A stretch of 64,000 nucleotides of DNA. Source: Synergistaceae bacterium UBA1037 (lineage in GTDB: Bacteria; Synergistota; Synergistia; Synergistales; Synergistaceae). The position numbers and the translations under genes are program-made. Every line of letters begins with the position of its first letter. Within the stretch, counting starts at the first letter, position 1. The DNA is taken from assembly GCA_002316795.1 (NCBI GenBank), contig DCEE01000020.1:29574-93573 (forward strand). The letters are read 5' to 3'. This document shows, piece by piece, positions 1-7,427 of this stretch. The notes beneath the pieces are model-generated. The model was given only the letters and a program-made list of their open reading frames with translations. It made no database searches and was not told the DNA's origin.

Positions 1-561
1 AGCGACATCATCATGGGAGTGAGCGGAGTCAACATCAACATCCTGCTCTACCAGGTGCCGGGCGGGATGTACTCGAACCTGCAGAGCCAGCTCAAAGAAG
101 GTAATGCCTTCCATAAGTTCAAAGAGGTCATGGAGGAAGTCCCAAGGGTCCGCAAGGAGATGGGATATCCCCCTCTTGTCACGCCCACCAGCCAGCTTGT
201 AGGAACACAGGCTGCGATGAACGTGATCTCCGGCGAACGCTGGAAGATGGTCTCGAAGGAAGTCTACCAGTACTTCAGGGGCTACTACGGCAAGACCCCT
301 GCCCCTGTCGATCCCGTGATCCAGAAGAAGGTCCTCGGGGACGAGATCCCCATCACATGCAGGCCCGGGGAGAAGATAGAGCCTGAGCTCGAAGCTGCCA
401 GGAAAGAGATCGGCGTATGGATGACGCAGCCGGAGGACGTCCTCAGCTATGTTCTTTTCCCACAGGTGGCCAAAGATTTCCTGCCACAAAAGTACGCTAA
501 GGAAAACTGTGTGGACATCGGGCTTGAGGAACAGGCATCACCGGAGGCATACGCAATATAG
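1..561 (+). CDS. Carboxyltransferase (oxaloacetate decarboxylase alpha / PycB type), C-terminal part
   Basis: Only the last 186 codons are present; the gene begins before the window and is open from base 1. The protein carries the conserved C-terminal half of the carboxyltransferase family (segments QVPGGMYSNL and TPTSQLVGTQA), which transfers carboxyl between an oxo-acid and biotin. It ends shortly after this region without a biotinyl-lysine (MKM) domain, so biotin is probably on a separate carrier protein, as in multi-subunit sodium-pumping decarboxylases. A decarboxylase beta subunit lies at 45563-46693, but not in the same operon. The substrate (oxaloacetate, methylmalonyl-CoA or other) cannot be decided from this fragment. 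Confidence 0.85.
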   Translation, partial: SDIIMGVSGVNINILLYQVPGGMYSNLQSQLKEGNAFHKFKEVMEEVPRVRKEMGYPPLVTPTSQLVGTQAAMNVISGERWKMVSKEVYQYFRGYYGKTPAPVDPVIQKKVLGDEIPITCRPGEKIEPELEAARKEIGVWMTQPEDVLSYVLFPQVAKDFLPQKYAKENCVDIGLEEQASPEAYAI

Positions 562-587
562 CCGGCCGTCCGTAATAAGAAAAGAAC

Positions 588-630
588 AAAAAGGTCCTCC
601 CGGATATATCATCTGGAGGGCCTTTTCTTA
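588..630 (+). terminator. Rho-independent terminator of the carboxyltransferase gene
   Basis: Arms at 588-600 and 615-626 (AAAGGTCCTCC with GGAGGGCCTTT, one G-T pair) close a 14-base loop and are followed by a T-rich tract. Confidence 0.8.
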
Positions 631-660
631 TTGCCACTGAATTTAATAATGGGTTAAAAT
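631..660 (+). promoter_or_regulatory. Likely sigma-70 promoter of the transaldolase gene
   Basis: TTGCCA at 631-636 and TAAAAT at 655-660 with 18 bases between them, directly after the preceding terminator and 65 bases before the chosen start codon. Confidence 0.45.
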
Positions 661-725
661 CCTTTATGAAACAGATATGCCACTTGCTGCATAATAAAGC
701 AAAAGACCTGGAAGGGATGGATATC

Positions 726-1382
726 ATGAAATTCTTTATCGACACCGCGAATATCGACGAGATAAGGACGGCCTGTTCATGGGGCATCATCTCGGGAGCG
801 ACGACCAACCCTACGCTCGTATCGAAAGAGGGCGGTGTGGATTTCCACACCCGCGTGCGCGAGATAGCTGAGACAGTCAAGGGACCTGTGAGTGCTGAAG
901 CCGTGTCGCTTGAAAAAGATAAGCTGATCGAGGAAGCAAAAGTGATCGCTAAGATAGATCCTAACGTAGTGGTAAAGATCCCGCTCTGTCCGGATGGATT
1001 GGGGGCCGTGAAAGAGCTTGCGAAAGAGGGCATCAAAACCAACGTGACACTGATCTTTTCAGCTAACCAGGCCATCCTGGCGGCTGCCGCGGGAGCAACT
1101 TATGTCAGCCCCTTCGTAGGGCGCCTGGATGACATCGGTGAAGACGGAATGCAGCTTGTAAGGGACATAGCAGGGATATTCGATATCTACGGGATAGAGA
1201 CGAAAATAATCGCGGCGAGCCTGCGCCATCCCGCCCATGTCTTTGAATCTGCAAAGGCCGGTGCGGACATTGCCACTGTACCTTTCAAAGTACTCAAAAT
1301 GATGTTTGAACATCCCCTGACAGCGAAGGGGATAGATCAGTTCAACAAGGACTGGGAGAAGTATCTGGGGGCTAAGAAATAG
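726..1382 (+). CDS. tal: Transaldolase (small FSA/TalC-type)
   Basis: 218-residue single-domain TIM-barrel aldolase of the transaldolase/fructose-6-phosphate aldolase subfamily, acting in the cytoplasm in the non-oxidative pentose phosphate pathway. Asp6 (FFIDTAN), the Schiff-base Lys84 ([11 protein letters not shown]) and the TNPT motif are visible. Glu58 and Phe130 stand where fructose-6-phosphate aldolases carry Gln and Tyr, which favours true transaldolase activity. The start at 726 (MKFFIDTAN) is preferred over an upstream in-frame ATG at 666 because it matches the family N-terminus and has GGAAGGG upstream. It stands alone between a terminator and the repeat array at 1402. Confidence 0.9.
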   Translation: MKFFIDTANIDEIRTACSWGIISGATTNPTLVSKEGGVDFHTRVREIAETVKGPVSAEAVSLEKDKLIEEAKVIAKIDPNVVVKIPLCPDGLGAVKELAKEGIKTNVTLIFSANQAILAAAAGATYVSPFVGRLDDIGEDGMQLVRDIAGIFDIYGIETKIIAASLRHPAHVFESAKAGADIATVPFKVLKMMFEHPLTAKGIDQFNKDWEKYLGAKK

Positions 1383-1401
1383 TAGGGCCTTAACTGCAAT
1401 C

Positions 1402-1759
1402 GGCAAGTGCGGCGCGAAGATGCCGCGGCGAGCAGTTGGCAAGCAATGGATTTAAGGACATTGCTGAGCAATGGCTAAGCAGTTGCTAAGCGGTCGTCAA
1501 AGCTTAAAACCGTAAAATCACCCATCCCCGTCGTCCCCGATCTCAAAGCGCACTAGAAATGCTTCGAGCACTAAGGTCCGTTTAAAAAATTTTCCTTACG
1601 GAAAACGGTGCTCTCCCGATGGAAGCACTGGGGGACGACGGAAAGGGTCAGGTTCTTGCCCCCTACGATCGTTTGACTACTGTTTGACAATTGTTTGACT
1701 ATAGTTTGACCGCTTTTACAACTGCTCGCCAACTGCTTGCCAATCGCTTGCCGCGGGCA
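1402..1759. repeat. Inverted arrays of 11-nt phased degenerate repeats around a palindromic core
   Basis: This fills the 393-base gap between the convergent transaldolase and lysK genes. The left array has units resembling GGCAAGCAGTT starting at 1402, 1427, 1438, 1463, 1474, 1485 and 1496 (steps of 25, 11, 25, 11, 11, 11). The right array has eight units at exact 11-base steps from 1672 to 1759: four with TTTGAC, then units resembling CAACTGCTTGC, the reverse complement of the left unit. The core can fold: 1528-1538 pairs with 1631-1641 (11 bp, perfect), 1566-1571 with 1608-1613 and 1577-1581 with 1598-1602. No coding potential was seen. The end at about 1750-1768 (GCGGGC/GCCCGC) may help terminate lysK. 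Confidence 0.8.
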
Positions 1760-1775
1760 GATCCCCGCCCGCTTC

Positions 1776-2807
1776 TCATATTGATGCCATTATTCTCGGA
1801 AGCGCGAGCTTCAGGACCTCGATCCCCTTCAGGTATTCAGAGACGGGGATCTGTTCATTGGAACTGTGGTCGTATATTGAGTTGCCGGGACCGTATGCTC
1901 CCATGTGGCAGCCCCAGGGGGAAAGCACATTGAAATCGCATGTTCCCTGCTTGGCCAGCACTCTCGGTGTGCCGCCGCAGTCACGTATAGCATTCCTGAA
2001 GGCCCTTATTACGGGATCAGATTTGTGGACGCCGTAGGGAGGCACATACTCTATTATTTCTGATCTGACCCCAAATGCAGCTGAGGTCTCTCTTATCATG
2101 AGTTCGAGCTCTTTCTGATCGGCCCCCAGGGGAGTTCTGAGATCCATGGTTATGCTGGCGCTTCTTTTGCCGGCTTCATGTCCTTCCATTTCCATTATCG
2201 CGACAGAGTAACCTTTACCCATGTTTCTGGTTATGTCTATGATGGAAGATGCAGCCATGACTGAATCAGTAATGGGACCGGGACTTCCTGACCTGTGCGC
2301 TCCGTCGTCCTCGCCCTTTATGTCAAAGAGTATCCTGCCCCTATAGGAGATCGCAACGCCGTCGCTCCCTGTCGGCTCACCTATTACGCATGCTTCGGGG
2401 GAGTGAAGGGGCATACGGAACCTTGCTCCCTTTGAATCGATCTCTTCTCCTACCGCTGCAACAAAGGTGATCCTCCATCCCTCCGGCACGGGGACGGCGC
2501 CACCCGCCACGGCCATTGCGCAGCAGGGGCCCTTTGCGTCAACGCTTCCGCGTCCCCGGATGACCTCGTCGCTTATCATGACCTCAGGCCCTCCCGGCAC
2601 TGTATCGATGTGGCTCAGCAGGACAAGCTCCTTATCCCCTGTTCCCCGCTCTGCGACAACACTGCCCGCTCCGTCAAGGTGCGAGCCGCTCCATCCAAAG
2701 CGGGGGAGCCTGTCTGCGAGCATCCTTGCAGCATCAGCCTCATGCCTGGTCGGACTGGGGACAGCTACAAGGTCTGCCAGGAGCCTGGCTGATTCGGGAA
2801 GACCCAT
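1776..2807 (-). CDS. lysK: [LysW]-lysine/[LysW]-ornithine hydrolase (M20 peptidase)
   Basis: 343-residue M20-family zinc hydrolase that would release the finished amino acid from the gamma-carboxyl of the carrier protein LysW. Metal ligands and catalytic residues are visible: His66-x-Asp68 (LLSHIDTVPG), Asp90 (GRGSVDAKG), Glu121-Glu122 (GEEID) and a late His in YDHSSNEQ. The start at 2807 (MGLPESAR) lies one base after the lysJ stop; the longer reading frame to 2876 would overlap lysJ by 68 bases and adds a non-conserved stretch. It is the last gene of the lysW cluster. M20 enzymes are hard to tell apart alone; the neighbours decide this call. Confidence 0.85.
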   Translation of the reverse strand: MGLPESARLLADLVAVPSPTRHEADAARMLADRLPRFGWSGSHLDGAGSVVAERGTGDKELVLLSHIDTVPGGPEVMISDEVIRGRGSVDAKGPCCAMAVAGGAVPVPEGWRITFVAAVGEEIDSKGARFRMPLHSPEACVIGEPTGSDGVAISYRGRILFDIKGEDDGAHRSGSPGPITDSVMAASSIIDITRNMGKGYSVAIMEMEGHEAGKRSASITMDLRTPLGADQKELELMIRETSAAFGVRSEIIEYVPPYGVHKSDPVIRAFRNAIRDCGGTPRVLAKQGTCDFNVLSPWGCHMGAYGPGNSIYDHSSNEQIPVSEYLKGIEVLKLALPRIMASI

Positions 2808-2808
2808 A

Positions 2809-3939
2809 TCAGAAACCCTCCAGCGTCCTTGCCAGTATAAGTGCCGCGTCTTCAAAGTCCTTTTCCTCTGCTGCAAATGAGGGCAGAAACCTTAAAGTCC
2901 GGGGTCCTGCTGTAAGGGAAAGAAGACCGTTCTCCTGCAGTGCTTTGACCACACCCACGGATGGAATGTCCAATTCTATCCCGTTAAGCAGTCCCATACC
3001 GCGGACATCTTTTATGTGGCTGCTTCCTATGGCAGATATTAGGGATCTGAAAAACTCACCTGATCTCGCAGCTTTCTCAGGAAGGTCACTGTGCATCACC
3101 ATTGAAAGGACAGCCAGAGAAACTTTCGCGGTCAGCTCGTTCCCTCCGTATGTGGAGCCATGGCTGTGAGGGATAAAGTCTCCGAGCTCTTTTTTCCACA
3201 CCAGAGCCCCGGCAGGCATCCCGCCTGCAAGGCCCTTTGCCAGGCAGACCATGTCTGGAGCCAGCCCTGTAAGGCTGCTTGCAAGAGCAGCGCCGCATCT
3301 TCCGAGGCCGCTCTGTATCTCATCGGATACGAGGAGAACAGAGTGTTTTCTGCACGCTTCGGTAATTTTATTTCCTCTTTCTGCAGGAAGGGCAAAGACC
3401 CCTCCCTCGCCCTGTACCGGTTCTATAAAGACAGCTGCCGTATCATCGTCGATATTTTCAGCGAGGTCTTCCATTGAAAAATGTTCCGCCTTTCCTATCA
3501 GCGGAATGAAAGGTTCCCTGTATTTGGGGTTGAAAGTTATCGAGAGAGCTCCGCAAGTACGTCCGTGGAATCCTCTTCTGCATGCGAGTATACGACCGCG
3601 TCCCTTCCTCAGTGTCAGAACAAGTTTGAGCGCGGCTTCGATGGCTTCCGTACCGCTGTTGCAGAGGAAGACCCTTCCCTCTCCAAGCATCAGGCCAAGT
3701 TTATCAGCGAGCTTTTCACGGACAGGTGATTCAAATCCGGCTCCGCTCGTCCATATTCCCTTTGATGCATTTTCAAGGGCTTCGATCAGCAGCTGATGGG
3801 AGTGGCCGAAGAGGGATGCCCCATGTCCGTTAAAAAAGTCGAGGTACTCCCTCCCGGCCGTATCAAAGACACGACTTCCTCTGCCGTGGGTCAGGGCGAT
3901 CCCCCTTCCGCCGTAAAGGGCGCTTAGAGAGTCAGACAT
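2809..3939 (-). CDS. lysJ: [LysW]-aminoadipate/glutamate semialdehyde aminotransferase
   Basis: 376-residue class III PLP aminotransferase of the acetylornithine aminotransferase family. GTEA at about 96-99, SDEIQSG (Asp206, PLP pyridine nitrogen) and Lys235 in CLAKGLAGG (Schiff base) are present. In this pathway it transaminates the LysW-bound semialdehyde made by LysY, giving LysW-gamma-lysine or LysW-gamma-ornithine. The start overlaps the end of lysZ by 16 bases and the stop is one base from lysK, so the three are translationally coupled. By sequence alone it could act on N-acetylornithine, but no N-acetyl-pathway genes are present in the cluster. Confidence 0.85.
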   Translation of the reverse strand: MSDSLSALYGGRGIALTHGRGSRVFDTAGREYLDFFNGHGASLFGHSHQLLIEALENASKGIWTSGAGFESPVREKLADKLGLMLGEGRVFLCNSGTEAIEAALKLVLTLRKGRGRILACRRGFHGRTCGALSITFNPKYREPFIPLIGKAEHFSMEDLAENIDDDTAAVFIEPVQGEGGVFALPAERGNKITEACRKHSVLLVSDEIQSGLGRCGAALASSLTGLAPDMVCLAKGLAGGMPAGALVWKKELGDFIPHSHGSTYGGNELTAKVSLAVLSMVMHSDLPEKAARSGEFFRSLISAIGSSHIKDVRGMGLLNGIELDIPSVGVVKALQENGLLSLTAGPRTLRFLPSFAAEEKDFEDAALILARTLEGF

Positions 3940-4736
3940 GTTCCGTTCCCCTCTTCCGCGTTTTTCAAAGGCAGTGAGACTCTTCCGTCCGCAAGGTATA
4001 TCGAAGGGACCCCGAGGTCAAAGGCCTCACGGCATGCCAGAAGCTTTCTCTTCATATTGCCGGCCGCATATTCTTCGAGTTTTTCCCAGGAACCCTCAGA
4101 TGTACGGGTCCTTATGAGGGAATCCGGATCATTCACGTCCCTCATCAATCCGGGAACATTGGAGAGGATCACAAGGGTGTCGGCTCGGACCGAACCGGCC
4201 ACAGAAGCGGCAAGACGGTCGCCGTCAATGTTAAGCGAAAGTTTTGATGTGGTGTCAAGGCCCAGGGGAGGCAGGATAGGGATCCGGCCCTTTTCAGTCA
4301 CGGCTAGTATCTTTTCCGAAGAGACGCCTGATATCGTCCCGCTGTAATTGCCCCGCAGAATACGGGTCCTCCCGCCGGAATATTCCCTGAGGATGTCCTT
4401 TCTATCCGCAAAGACCTCTTCCGTCTTTTCCGGGTCGAGGAACTCCGATGAGGCACCGAATGAGGCGAGTGTCTCCGAGATATTTGCCCCATAGGCAAGG
4501 GCGGCCTCCCTGAATAGTTCCCTCTCTTTTTCTCCTACGTAACGGCTCCTGTAACCGGAAGGACTTGTCACTATCCTTATCTCGACGCCGCGTTCCCTGC
4601 AGAGCCTGTCCATTATTCCGCTTGCGCCGTGGACAAGTATCCACTTTTCGCCGACGGCCACCCTTGCAGCCAGCTCTGACATCAGCGATCCGAGTTCGTT
4701 GCCTTCCGCACCGCCGATCTTAACTACTCCGATCAT
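3924..4736 (-). CDS. lysZ: [LysW]-aminoadipate/glutamate kinase
   Basis: 270-residue amino acid kinase of the N-acetylglutamate kinase family. The N-terminal KIGGAEGNE, LVHGASG, RGNYSGTI, INxDGD-like NIDGDRLAA, LSNVPGL and the C-terminal MKRKLLACREA match the LysZ subgroup, which phosphorylates the LysW-linked amino acid. In particular the Ser/Tyr-rich stretch around SRYVGEKERELF is LysZ-like. The start at 4736 (MIGVVKIGG) follows a GAGGAGAGG ribosome binding site; the longer frame to 4775 adds a charged tail that is not conserved. It overlaps lysJ by 16 bases and sits 55 bases after lysY. Confidence 0.87.
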   Translation of the reverse strand: MIGVVKIGGAEGNELGSLMSELAARVAVGEKWILVHGASGIMDRLCRERGVEIRIVTSPSGYRSRYVGEKERELFREAALAYGANISETLASFGASSEFLDPEKTEEVFADRKDILREYSGGRTRILRGNYSGTISGVSSEKILAVTEKGRIPILPPLGLDTTSKLSLNIDGDRLAASVAGSVRADTLVILSNVPGLMRDVNDPDSLIRTRTSEGSWEKLEEYAAGNMKRKLLACREAFDLGVPSIYLADGRVSLPLKNAEEGNGTCLTL

Positions 4737-4791
4737 TACCTCTCCTCCGTTTCCTTTCGATCTCTGTTCCGACACCCGAATATCAGGTCTT

Positions 4792-5841
4792 TTAAGCAGG
4801 GTAGAGGGGCATCATTTCAAGCCCGGCTTTTTCATCTGTTCCGCACATTATGTTTGCTGACTGTACTGCGGATCCCGCTGCGCCTTTGAGCAGGTTGTCT
4901 ATTGCAGAAGCCGCGATAAGGCGCCTTCCGTCTTCGGCGAGGGCAAATCCCGTGAGGACCCTGTTGCTTCCAAGTACGAACCTGGGATCAGGTATCCGGA
5001 AATGAGCCGGTTTTGCCGGTGAAACGGATACAAATGGCTCGTTTGCCCATTGTGAACGGTATAGTTTCCACAGATCAGCCTCTCTCACTGCTTTGCTCAG
5101 GGTCACATGAGCTATGCACTGTATCCCTCTTACAAGCTCAACGGCTGTCACGGTCATGCTTATGTTCTCTTCCTGCAGCCGGAGTTCCTGTATTACCTCG
5201 GCCATGTGCCTGTGCAGGAAAGGAGAGATAACTCTGAGCGATCTGCTTCTCAGCGAATGGGAACTTCCCTCTTTGGCTTCGGCCCCTCCCTCGGAAGAGC
5301 CTACCCGGCATTCGATCCTTGCACTTTCAATAAGGCCTGTCTTTGCGATGGGAAGCAACGCGAAGATGGCTGATGTCGCATTGCATCCTACTCCGGATAC
5401 AAGACTTGCATTTGACATTTCCTGCCTGTGAAGCTCAGGAAGGCCGTAGACTGCTCCTTCCAGCAGTTCGGGGCAGGGATGCTCTGTCTCGTACCACCTT
5501 TTGTACTGTTCTTGATCCCTGAGCCTGAAATCAGCGGAAAGGTCGACGACCTTCTGCCCGGCAGAGAGCCTTTTCTTCGCTGTTTCTGCCGCGGCCTTGT
5601 GGGGCAGGGCCAAAAATACAAGCCCGGCATCGACATTTCCGCCTTCCTCCGGTGAGATGAAATTCACATCCGGATACGCAAAACGCAGGTGCGGATGTAT
5701 GGCCCCGATCGGTGTTCCGGCTTTGCTTCTTGAAACGGCACCGACGACTTCCATGTAAGGGTGGCGTGCGATTATCCTAAGCAGCTCTCCTCCGGTGAAT
5801 CCCGTTGCTCCCCAAATGATCACAGGTATTTTCCTGTTCAT
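4792..5841 (-). CDS. lysY: [LysW]-aminoadipyl/glutamyl phosphate reductase (ArgC family)
   Basis: 349-residue NADPH-dependent reductase of the ArgC/LysY family. It shows an N-terminal Rossmann motif (WGATGFTGGEL, about 10-20), the catalytic Cys153 in SGVGCNATSA, and the conserved EGAVYGLPELHR block. It would reduce the LysW-bound acyl phosphate made by LysZ to the semialdehyde. The start follows GGGAGGGACC. A terminator-like hairpin lies just upstream (5875-5903), so expression from lysY onwards may be set separately from lysW-lysX. Confidence 0.87.
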   Translation of the reverse strand: MNRKIPVIIWGATGFTGGELLRIIARHPYMEVVGAVSRSKAGTPIGAIHPHLRFAYPDVNFISPEEGGNVDAGLVFLALPHKAAAETAKKRLSAGQKVVDLSADFRLRDQEQYKRWYETEHPCPELLEGAVYGLPELHRQEMSNASLVSGVGCNATSAIFALLPIAKTGLIESARIECRVGSSEGGAEAKEGSSHSLRSRSLRVISPFLHRHMAEVIQELRLQEENISMTVTAVELVRGIQCIAHVTLSKAVREADLWKLYRSQWANEPFVSVSPAKPAHFRIPDPRFVLGSNRVLTGFALAEDGRRLIAASAIDNLLKGAAGSAVQSANIMCGTDEKAGLEMMPLYPA

Positions 5842-5874
5842 TTCCGGTCCCTCCCATTTTTTATTTATGGCAAC

Positions 5875-5903
5875 AAAAAACCCGCTCCTCGTCAGGCAGC
5901 GGG
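5875..5903 (-). terminator. Intra-operon terminator or attenuator before lysY
   Basis: On the minus strand CCCGCT (5903-5898) pairs with AGCGGG (5886-5881), an inner CC/GG extends the stem, and six T follow directly (5880-5875). It stands between lysX and lysY inside an otherwise continuous gene cluster. Confidence 0.65.
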
Positions 5904-5910
5904 CCGGTCT

Positions 5911-5997
5911 TTACAGAATGTCACAAATAACTGTTACTGACTGAACTGCAAAAGCAAACGGCCCACAATGCAACCACGCTTTATCCCGTGCTTGCAT
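5911..5997 (-). other. Possible 28-codon leader ORF ahead of the lysY attenuator
   Basis: An ATG at 5997 opens 28 codons (MQARDKAW... ending ICDIL) with the stop eight bases before the terminator stem at 5903. The start of the ORF overlaps a hairpin (TGCAAGCACG with CGTGGTTGCA). The layout resembles an attenuation leader, but there is no clear ribosome binding site and the peptide is not rich in Arg or Lys. It may be chance. Confidence 0.2.
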
Positions 5998-6049
5998 TTA
6001 TTTACAGATATCTGTTTAGGATCAAGATGTTCTGCGGTCATCAAATTTT

Positions 6050-6892
6050 TCATCGGGAAGGTCTCCTTTCCCATGCAGCCCTTACAACTGCCGCAGGTAT
6101 GTCTGTTCCTGTAGGTTCGATGGAATTTCTGAACTCTCCTCCGTCGTTGACCTCATTGACCAGCCATTCTCCCTCTTTCCTGAAGAGATCCACAGCCAGA
6201 AATTCTCCCCCGATCGCACTGTGTACTGATCTGAGTACGGAGCCTATCTCATCGTCAAGAGGAAGGTTCGAGGCTGCTCCGCCTCTTGCCGTGTTCGTGA
6301 TCCAGTGGGAGCTCTTCCTGGTGATGGCGCAGATCGGATCTCCGCTCACAACAAAAGCCCTGACGTCATAATCGCCTTTTTCTATGTATTCCTGAATGTA
6401 AAATGTGTTGTGGATCGCTCCCAGCATTGACTTGTGCTCAAAGACAGCTTCTGCTGCCTCGCGGTCGTTGATCTTTGCCAGCAGCCTTCCCCAGCTTCCG
6501 CTTACGGGCTTGCATACTGCCGGGTATCCAAGGTCTTCAAGAGCTTCGATCGCAGCCTCGGGAGAAAATGCTGTCCTGAACTTAGGCTGGCTGATCCCCG
6601 CTTTTGCAAGCGCTATGCTTGTGGTCAGCTTGTTTCCGCAGACCGCCATTACAGATGAAGGATTTACCACCCTGATCCTCTGTGATTCCAGTATCTGTGC
6701 AACTGCCTCGTTCTGGTTGTGGGAGACGCACCTGGCAAGTACGACATCATCAGTGCCGCAGAAAGGCTCATCACCGTACCATACGTCGGATACGTTTATG
6801 AGTTCGCAGGGAATGTTTTGCTTCACCGCAGCTTCACGCAGAAGTTTCTCTTCCACTCGAAGCCTTGTGAATAGAATGCGCAGTGTAGACAA
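6050..6892 (-). CDS. lysX: LysW-glutamate/aminoadipate ligase (LysX/ArgX, ATP-grasp)
   Basis: About 280-residue ATP-grasp ligase of the RimK/LysX family, which joins an alpha-amino group to the C-terminal glutamate of LysW. Conserved segments are CKPVSGSWGRL (ATP-binding lysine), the FYIQEYIE region, and the C-terminal EVNDGGEFRNS with TGTDIP, the LysX/ArgX signature. Whether it prefers aminoadipate (lysine) or glutamate (arginine) is not decidable by eye. TTG at 6892 is preferred, with GGGGAGAG upstream and two bases after the lysW stop; an earlier TTG at 6907 is also in frame. It is coupled to lysW. Confidence 0.88.
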   Translation of the reverse strand: MSTLRILFTRLRVEEKLLREAAVKQNIPCELINVSDVWYGDEPFCGTDDVVLARCVSHNQNEAVAQILESQRIRVVNPSSVMAVCGNKLTTSIALAKAGISQPKFRTAFSPEAAIEALEDLGYPAVCKPVSGSWGRLLAKINDREAAEAVFEHKSMLGAIHNTFYIQEYIEKGDYDVRAFVVSGDPICAITRKSSHWITNTARGGAASNLPLDDEIGSVLRSVHSAIGGEFLAVDLFRKEGEWLVNEVNDGGEFRNSIEPTGTDIPAAVVRAAWERRPSR

Positions 6893-6894
6893 GG

Positions 6895-7065
6895 CTACTC
6901 TCCCCAATCCTCCTGGACCTGAGGGGCTTCCTCAACCGTGATGGGATCAAGGGTGACAACCTCAAGCTCAGTCCCGCAGTCCCCGCAGATGAGCAGCTCG
7001 CCCTCAGAGCAGTCGTTCGGCAGATCGATCCTCGCTTCGCAGACAGTACATATTGCAGTCATCAT
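6895..7065 (-). CDS. lysW: Amino-group carrier protein LysW
   Basis: 56-residue acidic carrier (55 if the second of two adjacent ATG codons is used). It has a small zinc ribbon, Cys-x2-Cys in ICTVCE and Cys-x2-Cys in LICGDCG, a run of acidic residues, and the diagnostic C-terminal EDWGE, whose terminal glutamate carries the substrate. In this family the carrier protects the amino group and presents intermediates to LysX, LysZ, LysY, LysJ and LysK, all encoded directly downstream. The start is set by AGGAGG six bases upstream. Confidence 0.93.
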   Translation of the reverse strand: MMTAICTVCEARIDLPNDCSEGELLICGDCGTELEVVTLDPITVEEAPQVQEDWGE

Positions 7066-7254
7066 ATACAACCTCCTATAATTTATTTTTTTATTTATAA
7101 ATCAACATGGGTTGATTTATGTCATTAAATTATCTGAATATAACCTTTGTTAAGTAATTACTTATTTCAATTTTGCCCAAAAAGTTCATTTTTAGATAAA
7201 AAAATGAACAAACGACATTCATTAATATAAATTTGATTAATCGTATGCTGTGGA

Positions 7255-7282
7255 ATCATACTCTAAATTTCAGAAGTGTCAA
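7255..7282 (-). promoter_or_regulatory. Sigma-70 promoter of the lysW cluster
   Basis: Reading the minus strand, TTGACA (7282-7277), 16 bases, TATGAT (7260-7255). The predicted transcript would start near 7248, leaving a leader of about 180 bases before lysW. Confidence 0.7.
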
Positions 7283-7363
7283 TAGCCGAAGCAAAAAGTT
7301 TGTATTGTATTACAAAAATCATGTTTTTAAGTGTTCTTGAAAGGTTCTTTATGGATCTACGCG

Positions 7364-7405
7364 GAAAAAATGAGCCCGGGTCCTCATGCCGGACTCAGGC
7401 TCATT
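7364..7405 (-). terminator. Terminator of the hydrogenase gene
   Basis: AATGAGCC (7405-7398) pairs with GGCTCATT (7376-7369), with inner pairing around GTCC/GGAC, followed on the minus strand by a run of T (7370-7364). Confidence 0.75.
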
Positions 7406-7427
7406 CGCGTTATGGATCAGACTTTGA

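Larger units (their letters stand above)
7066..7427 (-). promoter_or_regulatory. lysW leader and intergenic region with two perfect inverted repeats
   Basis: 362-base A+T-rich gap. It holds the lysW promoter (7255-7282), a 10-bp inverted repeat GTTCATTTTT/AAAAATGAAC at 7184-7209 (6-base loop), and a 9-bp inverted repeat TAAATCAAC/GTTGATTTA at 7098-7119 (4-base loop) that lies 33 bases before the start codon. AATGAA/TTCATT half-sites at 7203-7222 overlap the first repeat and loosely recall arginine-repressor boxes. The remainder up to 7427 holds the hydrogenase terminator. Confidence 0.5.
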
